Shown here: in pieces, positions 48,190-58,339 of the stretch
Position numbering within the stretch: position 1 is the first letter of the stretch
Layout of the letters: each line of letters starts with the position of its first letter
Source: Sinonovacula constricta
Taxonomy: Eukaryota; Mollusca; Bivalvia; Cardiida; Solecurtidae
Length of the DNA stretch: 64,000 bases
NCBI GenBank assembly: GCA_007844125.1
Contig: CM017564.1
Location: forward strand, 13,524,949-13,588,948
Reading direction: 5' to 3'
The notes under the pieces: model-generated
The model's input: the letters and a program-made list of their open reading frames with translations, nothing else
What the model was told of the DNA's origin: nothing
Database searches by the model: none
Program-made: the position numbers and the translations under genes

Positions 48190-49110
48190 TCTACACGGAA
48201 ATACATTGAGTACACACTGTACTAGTAGTTCTATCAACACAGACAGTAAGGTAGGCCAGGTGCCCTGCACAGTAATTACTCAGTCGCAGCAATTAGAGCA
48301 AGGTCAAACAGTTGTTTACTCTGATTCACGGTATTTGATTTTTTATTCACCAATTAGTAATAACATGAGTACGGTTACTGGCAGATTGGGTCAGCAAGTG
48401 AACAGATCATACATTGAAACACCGCAGGCTCAGTCTCAGGTCCCATCACAGTTTACTAGTATTGCATTTACCGAAAATAATAGTCCAACAACATCAAGAG
48501 TATCAGACAGACGGTATAAAAATTGAAATTATTGAGAAACTAGCAAGTTCCATGACCACAAACCTAACAATTCTCGAAGGAAAAGTGAACCACATGGATC
48601 AACGTCTTAGCGTCGGGCTAGGTTCTTTTACTAATGGACAACATAAAAACAGCATCACAACAGACATTAAAACAACAAAAGTCATAATTGGAAATCTTGA
48701 CAAATCATGCAAAACATTCAAAAAGATGATAAAGCACACAAAATAAACCACATGTCAAAAGAAATCGTAGATGCAAATTATTGCAATAAGAGGGATAATC
48801 TTCTATGGATTACCAGAAACACTATAAGACCAAACAGTACAGGCAAGAGACATGGACACAACCTAATAAGTAGTTGCAAACGCCATATGAAAGAGGATCA
48901 TGAGAGTTCGATAGGACAGTTAAGAACTTTATCTAAGAACACCTCTGCGTTGATGCTACATACCTGGTATTAGATAGAGCACATCACATGGGAAACAATA
49001 CAATAAAGAAGCCCCGGCCAATCGTGATTAAAAGTCACTACTATAAGGAGAGTCACAAGCAAACTCAAAAAGCCCTGAACACGACTTATGACTGATTTTT
49101 TTCAATCATC
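48190..49110 (+). mobile_element. LINE ORF1 (nucleic acid-binding protein), frameshifted
   Basis: Three overlapping frames form one protein. An N-terminal low-complexity Gln/Ser/Thr part (48206-48526) is followed by a helical, likely coiled-coil part (IIEKLASSMTTNLTILEGKV, about 48530-48745). Then come CNKRDNLLWI (about 48780) and RAHHMGNNTIKKPRPIVIKS (about 48975-49035). The last two correspond to the RxxDNLxxxG and RxHRxG...RPIVxKF motifs of L1-type ORF1 proteins, which chaperone the LINE RNA. There are at least two frameshifts and several stops. It lies just upstream of an ORF2 tail on the same strand. Confidence 0.8.
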
Positions 49111-49514
49111 TTTTGATAATGAATCAACATTCCTCTATAAATTATAGACGCTACGCTTCCAGATATAAAAGGGCCAATCTTTAAGGAGTTACACATGATG
49201 CACAAATATTTCGGGGAATCACGCTCAATACAATTATTTCAAAAGTGTCGTTTACATGGCTTGTAACAAGCTTACTGAAATGGTCAAATTAGCACAAGGT
49301 ATAAATAGATAATCAATTTAGATTTCTAAATGAGACATCTACAGTCGTCTGAATTTTTATTGTATATGCATTAATATCAAATATTCATATAGCTAAACAC
49401 ACTATATGCCCCATTTCTTGATTGGGACATATATTTAATTAAATAATGGGGGCATATGCCAACATTAATATAAATGAAATTAAGCTCTAACTTTGTGAAT
49501 TCTATCAATAATCA

Positions 49515-50800
49515 ATGTACATTGTAGTTAAGTCCGTTGTACAATATAGCAGGTCTGTGTCTGAGTCTATTATATCTGCCTCTGACGAGAAAAATTTAGA
49601 GCCCGCCAGCAGCATCTTACGTTTATGTTGTCTCAATAATATATGTATTACTGGAAAACATATCCTTTACAACCCAGCGTCAGAAATCGAAGCATTACGC
49701 ACAAAGTTCTGTCGAAAATTGTCTCAGGTCAAAATATCAACTAATCTCGAAGTTATATATGAGGAACGGAGACGTATTCCAATGGCGGTTCATAGAAATA
49801 GTACAATGACTAATTATTAGATAAAAATGTAAAATCGGATAAGAACCTTTTATTATAGAAAACAAACAATATTCTTAAATATGATAGAAACAAAGACGAT
49901 AAGTATGACGGAAACAATTGGGATTATAATATTATATTTTTAGATAAAATGCGTTTTAATATAAGCAAGGTTTAATCAAGATGCCCCATGCTTACTTGAT
50001 TTTGGAGCTATATACTATTAAATAATAAACATGCATACACAATGGTGGTATGTCCAAATAAACAACAACAGGCGTTGATATAGAATGAGAACACTATTTG
50101 GCATTCATTAAAGACGAGCAATTATGTTCTGTATTTCATGATTTTGAATGCCTGCCCATAACTTAATCATAGGGACGGGAAGAATTTATGTGTATCACAG
50201 AGTCAGAGAATAAAAAAATAAATAAAAATAAATGCAAAAATACTAAAGTAAACAGATAGAAAATGGATACCATGTTGTACGTATTTGTCAAAAAAATAAC
50301 GAATCACATCATAAAGTTATCCCCGGACAATATGACATATGGCCTACAGTGCCAAAATTTGAAAGTATATTGCATATCAAAAAAACAAAATAACTCTAAA
50401 AATGTTGCAAAATATATTTTATGCAGATAAAGAAAGAAAAAAAATCGTGATGCCTTAAATTAACGATGTGCTGCAGTTAAAAACACACCCTGAAAATTGA
50501 ACATTGTTTCATAACAAACGATTGTTTTGCATTTGATTTCAACGGTGCATAATCTATATTCTATCATTTGTTCGCATGTCTCTGTATATATGTTTCTTCT
50601 TTCCAATTCATTTGAATGTCATACTGAAAGTGTATTGTCAGAAGGTAGTGTGTAGATTTAATTCTGAAGCGTTATGGGATCACCTAGTAAATTATGCCTA
50701 TTTAGTAAATATTTGAGACACATTGCGACATGTATATCAAATTTGATACTTCTTAAACCTCCTTTTTCTCAAACGATATATATTGTTTATTATACTTTAT
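49515..50800 (+). mobile_element. LINE ORF2 C-terminal part and 3' UTR (RT missing)
   Basis: EIEALRTKFCRKLSQVKIST and EVIYEERRRIPMAV (49680-49795) match the conserved LINE segment after the RT, of the type RLxxKFCKxLLxVxxSTxN..VYGELGRxPL. GYHVVRICQKNNESHHKVIP (about 50260-50320) matches the C-terminal tail at 35560. With the ORF1 at 48.2-49.1 kb only 400 bases upstream, the endonuclease and RT domains are deleted. The 3' UTR matches 35770-36010. Confidence 0.75.
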
Positions 50801-51160
50801 TAATAAGAATATATGACAAAGTCCTTTAAGAATTGCAACATATACCAAACTCCGAAAAGGCACCAAACAAAGGTACTTCACATGCAAGCCAAGCGAAAAG
50901 TAAGAACAAGTGTGTGAGTCATTTAACGAAAAGAGCAAACCCGACTGTTACCGCCTTGGAACGGTCAGTCGGCAATATGGACCGACTGGGGTGCTTACAC
51001 CGGTTTTACAGAGCTTTAACCACGCACTTCCTGACGAGTTTCTCAAATGCAAGCAATGATAAGAAAAACGATCTAACTGAATACAAAATGTTCAAACGCT
51101 GATATTTTCTATAATAAGTTATGACGAAAGTAGTGACGTCATTGAAAAAAAATGTCAAAA
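50800..51160 (+). repeat. Repeat family R1, near full copy
   Basis: It runs from AATAAGAATATATGACAAAG to GACGTCATTGAAAAAAAATG, with TGACGTCA at 51134-51141. It interrupts the similarity between segment C (around 36105-36160) and D, so it is an insertion after that duplication. Its 89-codon frame (50833-51102) is in phase with those of two other copies. Confidence 0.9.
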
Positions 51161-51164
51161 ATTT

Positions 51165-52763
51165 AGTTCACACGTGTATTTATATCCTAATTTTATATCC
51201 CATTTTAAATATACTCATTGTTTGAAATATGATAATATATCATCAACCTTATTTTTTAAACACATTGTTTCATTTTCCAAACATGCTAAAACTAAGGAGA
51301 AATAACTGTTCTTTGAAAACAATGTTTGCGTTCCTCGTTTTATTTCTATTTTTCGAATGCACACACATTCCATATAAATGCTCAGCGCAAGTACGGCTTT
51401 AAAAATACCTCTCCACCGCATTCGTCTGCGTCCAATGATTGTGAAGGTGATCTTCAGTTTAGGGAAATAAAATCACACGCAGTACTATTCACCTTATTGT
51501 ATTACAAATTAACAGCACAAAACATATAATTGATATTTTAGGTAAATAGGTACTGTACTCAAATTAGGTATCTGCTAGAGGTTCACCTTAGAGAAAACTT
51601 TTGTAGACTTCATTTAAGCCATGAAAGAGCCACATGGTGGGGTCAAGATAAAATCCGAGAGGATGTAATGACCTACATTAAACTTGGTTAACGTAACATT
51701 ACCTTGTGGGTTACCTAAGAGTCGAACGATTGATGAATATGAACGTTATATTGACAATCAATCATGTTACCGTTAGTACAAAGCATGTGTGTACTAAAAC
51801 CAAACACAAATGAAGATATTTATCGTTGTTGCGATTAAGTATGTACTTGAAAAAAGTACCTGTTAAGGTATATGTATGGTGTCCTTTATCCTAGTAAAAC
51901 ATGCAGGAAACTCGAGTGACAAGTTACCCATGGCAACATCCAATTTACCTTCTATGTAAAATTTATGATGGTATTATTGTTTATACAATTGGCTGCAAAA
52001 GTCAGTGTTGATGTTGACTTCGATGGGTCTACAAGAACAAACGAAATACAGGAAGGAACAATCTAGGAATAGTTTAGTTTAATCCTCGGAGCGAAATCTT
52101 ACTTGGACAAAAGTAACTAAGAATACGCGTGCACAAAATAGTTATACACATAACACTGTACATATACTTGTTCGGGCAGACAATTTTCTGCCGTAGTAAG
52201 CTCTAATGTTGGAATAGCGGTTCTGTAATGGTTGATCTGTCAGTGCTGTGTAAATTACGTGATCAAGACATCAAAGTCGCCTGAAATAATATATCAGAAA
52301 GCTAGGCATATTTAGCATAGAAACATTTAGCACCATTTTATTTGCGGAATAAAACTGTTTCAAAAATCTAAGTTGTTAAATGAATAATTGTATGAGCCTA
52401 AATGAAACTCCTATGGAAACACAACAATATCTATGAACAACACCTCCGCAACAAACGCCGTTAGCAGTTTCCAAACAAATAACCGTGGTACCACTTTTAA
52501 AAGGAACAATGTCACCAACATCCGACTTCGCTCGGTGTATCTTTACAACACGCACCAGAAACAAGGAATATATATGACCTATGTATTGCTTCGAAATAAG
52601 TCTCAAAAAGTAATACTCCTTAATAAATAAGGAAAGTTATGAAGTTTATATCTTAATAAACATTGAATACAATCAAATATTACACACATGTCGTTCAAAT
52701 TGTTCAATAAAATGTATTAGCGCAGTTTGTCCAAATTTAAACCAACACACCACTAATTGCTGT
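51165..52763. repeat. Segment D: copy of the core repeat
   Basis: Positions 51165-51370 match C 36170-36260 and 37525-37645. Positions 51370-51720 match A 3330-3700, and 51880-52763 match A 4600-5450. The similarity stops abruptly after CACCACTAATTGCTGT, where the mariner-bearing DNA begins. D lacks the RNase H LINE found in A and C. Confidence 0.8.
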
Positions 52764-52870
52764 TTCATCGTGGAATATGACGTCATTTGACAGTTAATCA
52801 GTGGCGTAACAACAACTTAATGTGTACAGGTGTGTACAGGTGTTGCAGGGAGTTGACGTATAATTGGCCA

Positions 52871-54413
52871 ATGAATGTTGAAGTGAGTACGGTTATTAAG
52901 TTGTGTGAAGATTTGGGCCTTACGCCATAAGAAATATGGACATATTTCAGGAATAAAGATTTTGTTAGCCACGTACTTGTGTTTAAATGACACAGACGAT
53001 TTAAGAACGGACGGGAGTCCTTTGAAGAAGATGGTGATCGTGGACGAAAGAGAAAATCCCGTCAGAGGTGGGGACGTCTAATGATGACGCGGTGAAAGTC
53101 GACGCTAGGTTGACGCTACGGGAGCTGTCAGAAAACAATGATCTTTGTGTCGCAACAATCAACAATGTTTTGACAAAGAGACTGAACATGTCTAAGGAAA
53201 GAATTATTATTGTAGTTTGTTATTATTATTATCATCATTATTTATCAACTGTTTATTCATGCATTTAATGTAGTATATCAAACTAGTGTTTGAAGATACG
53301 TTATAACATTTTATTATATACGTACAACATAAAACTGTATTTTCGTAGCGCTGATTAATGTGTAAAACTGATAATGTAATACATTTATTTTAGTAACTAA
53401 TGCAGGTCCACGCCAGATGGGTGCTGCGGCTATTGAAGGACCATCAGAAGGAGTGGAGGGTTCATGAACCGCGATCATTTCTCCGTCAGTGCGCGAGAGA
53501 TTGGGAATTTCCTGGACATGATCATACCAACGGACGAAAGTGGGATTTGGTTGTATGATCCAGGTGCGTAGAATTAAATTATTACATTTAATCATGTTAT
53601 TAAGTGTTCATTTATTTAACTGGTCATGCTAATCATAGTGCCAGTATTTTCATATTTCTGTAAAATTTTGCCGTAATGTCCATTAAACCTGAACAGTTCA
53701 TACCTGTTTTTTAAACAGAAATGAAAAGTCAATCTGCTGTATGGAAGTGACCTGTATGCACACCCCCGGAAAAGGTACGTGTGCAGCGGTCAGGTGGAAA
53801 GTTTATGTTTATTATGTTCTGCGACCATCGTGGTATGATTCTACATCATGCGATGCCAAGCAACAGGTCATTTAACGCTGAATGCTATGCTAAGGTGAAT
53901 AATGAACTTTAAGTTTATTTTGAATCATTTATATTTTTATCCCAAGCCATTTATAATTTCTCATAAAAACATTTTTATACAAAATATAACATCGAAAAAA
54001 GGGATACACATAATTATTGTTTTTATTTATATAGCGGTTTCGCGTTGTGATTTAACTCGTGCTTTAACGAAGAAAAGGCCTGATATACCAATTGATCAGT
54101 GGATACTGCACCAGGACAATGCATCTACACACAACGTCTTATCGACCAAGCTTGACATCGCCCTACTCGGCATTGGGATTCTGTCCTCTCCTGCCCCGCA
54201 CCCTTTGATTTTATGTTGTTTCCTGTCATTAAAAAGCAGTCGACGGGACACTGTTTAAGGATCTGCAAGAACTCAGGACTGAAACTTGTACCATTGTTTT
54301 ACGGTACGACAAGTCTAGGTGCCGCTCCATTTTTTAATCAATGGATTCACCGCCATCAGCGCTGCCTCGCTTGCGACGGCGAGTATTTTGAAAAAAACGT
54401 TGACGATATTTGA
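52871..54413 (+). mobile_element. Decayed mariner transposase, frame interrupted by intron-like intervals
   Basis: The start MNVEVSTVIKLCEDLGLTP is the mariner N-terminal helix-turn-helix. HRRFKNGRESFEED and RLTLRELSENNDLCVATINN follow up to LNMSK at 53196. HARWVLRLLKDHQKEW resumes at 53406. MIIPTDESGIWLYDP carries the first catalytic Asp. The interval 53564-53718 begins GTGCGT and ends TTTTAAACAG; removing it gives YDPEMKSQSAVWK, exactly the mariner motif. FCDHRG has the second Asp. A third interval (53895-54034) begins GTGAAT and ends ATATAG. LHQDNASTH and WIHRHQRCLACDGEYFEKN complete the C-terminus; the third catalytic Asp region is frameshifted. Stops and frameshifts show it is dead. Terminal repeats were not resolved. 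Confidence 0.88.
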
Positions 54414-55260
54414 CGTCATTAAGCCTTGACGTTTGACGTGCCCCGCCACATACGAAGTGTTTGTATTTCTTGTTCATCTAAATATACCTCCTGTTATATA
54501 TACACTTTACTTTAGCATGAATCATGTATAGAAATTTAGAAACATCTTCGTGTTTGTTTTAAATCAATGTTTGTCAGAATTAAAGTTAAGATATAAGTCT
54601 ACCTTATTTCCCATCAACCTTCGTATCAGTTCGATAGAGTCAGTAATGTTTATTTTATGAAACATCATCATTGTTTAAAAGGAAATAGAACAGTGACAAT
54701 AAGATAAACACGAGTTATTGTAAATAATATGACAGCAATATACATGTTTGCCGTATATATTGGTAGTCGCGATAAAAAAACAAACGTGTGCCAAATTTAA
54801 AATAGAAATAAAACAAGTCTAGCGATCATTTCCGAAACAAAATAAAACGGCAGTACAAACAAAAACAATTAAAAAAACAAACAACTACTGCTGATATACT
54901 TCTGTATAGTATACGCCATAAAAGCATTAATACTTTTAGAACTGTCCAAATTTCTATATTATTACTAAACCAGTTAAGGTAACTCTCAGTGCCTCAGCTA
55001 CCACATCTGCTAGAGCTTGCACTTCTTATTCTACTTCTACAACATGTCCCCTACTTCTTTCTCTATATATGACACCAATCGACCTGTTAAGCGACAGCCC
55101 CAAAAATGAAATTGTTCTGGTTCAGGTGGCTACGGTAAAGGAAGAAAATATATGTGTATGCTAAATTTATTATGAGGTATGTGTTTTATCACTTAGTTTA
55201 ATGAAACTATATTCTACATGAGTCCTCATTATCAAATAAAAGCTTCTAAAAATTGTCCTT
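54414..55260. other. No recognisable gene; weak trace of segment D continuation
   Basis: TATAGTATACGCCATAAAAG near 54905 recalls A 5930-5960, suggesting that the segment resumes after the mariner block. This is weak. Otherwise AT-rich. Confidence 0.35.
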
Positions 55261-55261
55261 G

Positions 55262-55425
55262 CTTTCATTTGAGAAACCTATCTGGAAGTGCGAGGTTAGA
55301 GCTCTATAAAAAACCGGTCTAAGCACCACAGTCTGACCAGATTGCTGACTGACCGCTCCATGGCGGTAACTGTCGGCTTTGCTCTTTTCGTTAAATGACT
55401 CATCGCAAATGTGTTCTTAGTGATT
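55262..55425 (-). repeat. Repeat family R1, partial copy
   Basis: TTTGAGAAACC, AGTGCGAGGTTAGAGCTCT, GACTGACCGCTCCATGGCG and CTTTTCGTTAAATGACTCAT are in order. It stops near TGTTCTTAGTGATT, so the usual constant end is missing. Confidence 0.82.
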
Positions 55426-55427
55426 TG

Positions 55428-55505
55428 AGTGAAGCGTGGGAGTGTTGCGTGCGAGTAATGTGTGAGAGCGTGAATCCAAGTACAAAGCGTTGGAGTGATG
55501 TGTTC
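55428..55505. repeat. Short minisatellite, reverse orientation of the CGCACACATCAC type
   Basis: GAGTGTTGCGTGCGAGTAAT followed by GTGTGAGAGCGTG is the complement of the unit seen at 17.7, 30.2 and 56.0 kb. Confidence 0.6.
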
Positions 55506-55989
55506 GAAGTGTTATAAGTTAAGTATGTGTATCTTAAAATGAACATAAAAGGTGACAAATGCAAGGCCATGGGGATAAATGACAGAACACTAGCTTTCTA
55601 GTGTTTTTGCTTGACTTGTGTGTTGTTTCTTCATCAAAATCTTTACAATACAATAGTCTAATTTGATATGCATCGTCAGTTTGCATGCGACAACGAATGG
55701 GGTAATGTTATCATAGTAGAGAAAGGTATCGATTTTAAATGTTTTAGTAACGTTCAAGCAAATAAACCAATCTCGTATAAAATGTCATTCATTCGGTACA
55801 AATCGACAACGATGTTCGTATGGTCCCATGATCTGGAAGCGACCATTGATTCGAGTATTACCCACGGTCAGCGTATTGTTTGATATTCCTAAGCTTTCTC
55901 TAATATTGGTGTATGTATCTATGACTTCTGTCTTTCTGTATTTCTTTTATGGATATTTGTACGTCTTTGTGTCTCTCGTTATTCACTAT

Positions 55990-56435
55990 GTCTTTCGGTC
56001 TACCAGTATGCTATTCAATGCATAACTGTCATATGTATTACCTTCGCACGTATCAATCTCGCACGAATCACTCTCGCAAATACAAAACTCGCTTGCGTCA
56101 CGCTCGCACGCAAATGTCAAGATGACAAATTGTCTTTGCAAAGAAAGTTATTAGAAAACACGATACACATGTAATATCTCGCTCCCATATCGTCATATCG
56201 CACACATAACACCGTAATGAGTAACAACCTTCGGAAATGCGTCAATGTCAGCAATTTCTCGCATGCATCAGACTCACAAGAATGAAAAGCACCAACATCA
56301 AAATACCAGTCGCACTCATTACACAAACTCACTAACTGCAGTCAACATTCGCACACATCATAATCACCACCCACACTCGCACTCAACATCGCACACACCA
56401 CTAGCACTCATCACAAGCACCACTCGCACTGACCA
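55990..56435. repeat. Minisatellite field of CGCACACATCAC type, copy 2
   Basis: It is collinear with 30187-30640 through both the simple units and the unique spacers (TTGCAAAGAAAGTTATTAG, TAATATCTCGCTCCCATAT). It is followed directly by the CTTA array. Confidence 0.82.
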
Positions 56436-56448
56436 CTTAACCCTTACG

Positions 56449-56501
<53 letters not shown>
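56449..56501. repeat. (CTTA)n microsatellite
   Basis: About 13 near-perfect CTTA tetramers. Confidence 0.98.
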
Positions 56502-56502
<1 letters not shown>

Positions 56503-56754
56503 GAACTAGTTTATTTAAGGGTCAACACATCCATTTGGATTTACCGTAACCACGTCACATTGCCCAATCGTGACTTAAAAGGAGGTTGCGCCAAGGTTTC
56601 GAAAGTGTGCGTTTATATAAAGTAGCTAATTTCGGGTACCAGTTTAATATGAGATTGATGAATGGTTCTAATTTGGTATGTTTTAGACCCTATAAACTAT
56701 GTTTTATAATACATGTGAATTTCACATCCTAAATATTGTATAGTGTGTATATGG

Positions 56755-56890
56755 CGAGGTAGAGTAGGTAAACGGACCTTTGCCCCTCGGGACCTTTGCC
56801 GTTCCCGGACGTTTGCTCCCTGTATGTGCAGCCCGGATGTTTTCGCCCCATTAAAACATAAAGACGGGACGGTTTCCCCACCCCCACCCC
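56755..56890. repeat. GC-rich block with short degenerate repeats
   Basis: CGGACCTTTGCCCCT, CGGGACCTTTGCCGTTCC, CGGACGTTTGCTCCC and CCGGATGTTTTCGCCCC are four variants of one roughly 18-25 base unit. The block is much richer in GC than its surroundings and ends in CCCCACCCCCACCCCCC. Confidence 0.6.
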
Positions 56891-57639
56891 CCTATTTAAA
56901 TTTAAGCCCTTACATTGTCTCCACGCCAAACTACTTTAGAATTTCTCATTATGCCGCGAAGGTAAATTGTCAATAACGTTGCATGCTATTTTCATAGCAC
57001 ACGCCGTACACATGTACTTATAATTTCATCTCTGAGCAGTACCTAACCTTCCACAACCTCACTATCTCAGTTAAATGGCAGATTGAAGACAACTATCGAT
57101 CAATACAATGTTACACACCTTTTAGAGGAATAATGGGTAGGCTCAATTGAAACATATGCATTGTCGGCGACTTCAAGGGATTGTGATGCGCGATCGTTTC
57201 CAAGAGTTTTTTTTATGCTGCTGTGTTAACCAGAGAGGCCTGGACGCCGGAGAGATAAATAAAAAAAAACAGTAGAGTAAACTATTCACATTTTTTGGGT
57301 TATCTGGTGATGACAGGGGTAGTTGGGTGGTGCTTGACTACTACGTTTTGTACCTTCTTGTTTGTTCTACGTACGTGCATACTTCATGTTTGGGGAGGTG
57401 GTACATATCTATATACACATTTATAAGCAAAAGCTACTGTCCCTTATTTTGGAATGTTGTATTGTGCAGAGGTATTGAACGTTTATCTCTAGAATATATG
57501 TTAGTAAAAATAAGCAGTTTGGGAGAAAAACACAATGTTTGTTTTTTTAATTTTACATGTCATTAGACATTTTACACTATACACAATACACCACGTACAT
57601 ATTTATTGTAACATTGAAGTTGAAGATGACATATATTTC

Positions 57640-57748
57640 ATATTATGTACATTTACCTACTCCTGTTGGAACTTTGGACCACGGTGGAACGTATTTTGGC
57701 TCACAATTTAGAATGTCTACGGGCGTTCACGTTGACCCCGCCCGGCAG
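57640..57748 (+). other. Possible exon-like stretch
   Basis: A frame reading LPTPVGTLDHGGTYFGSQFR and MSTGVHVDPARQ ends at CGGCAG|GTATTT, an acceptable splice donor. It sits in a local GC rise. No family is recognised and no acceptor is clear. Confidence 0.2.
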
Positions 57749-57779
57749 GTATTTTCCTACTTTCCCCTTATTTTTTATT

Positions 57780-58300
57780 TCTAAATCATCTGATGAATGT
57801 CGATGTTAAGTGATACCCTGTCCGAGTCATAAGTTAAAGCGGAAATCCCACACGTTTAGGGTATCTACCACATTCATTGGACCGCCAAAATGCCCTCTGC
57901 TGTGGTACAACAAAGACGTTACCCTAAGCAGAAGCACCACAGTGTCCTTACAGGAGGCGTAAAGGATTCTAATTATGTGAACTTTTCTGCATAATTCTTA
58001 GTATTGATATGTTTAAATAGTTCTTAGTTGTTAACAGTAATACGACTTTAATGTATTTGATCTTTCATTTTGCGCTCGAGATTTAAATTCGGCCAATGAG
58101 ATCGCTCATTTATTTTGTTTTAAAGTGCTAATAGCGTGTCTATATTTCTTAATTGATTTTTGCAGGGTAAATTCGGAACAACATGGTCTATGGATGGTTA
58201 AGATGGAGACGCTTGTTTTAAATATGTTAGATGTAATTTATACATTCTCAATCTCGAGAATGGAATGAGAATATAATGGTTTCGGCTGTATCCGCTTGGG
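57780..58300. other. No recognisable gene
   Basis: Mixed-composition DNA with no supported frame or repeat. Confidence 0.45.
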
Positions 58301-58339
58301 CGAATAACCATGTTGTTTTGGCGACATTTGAGAGTCGTG

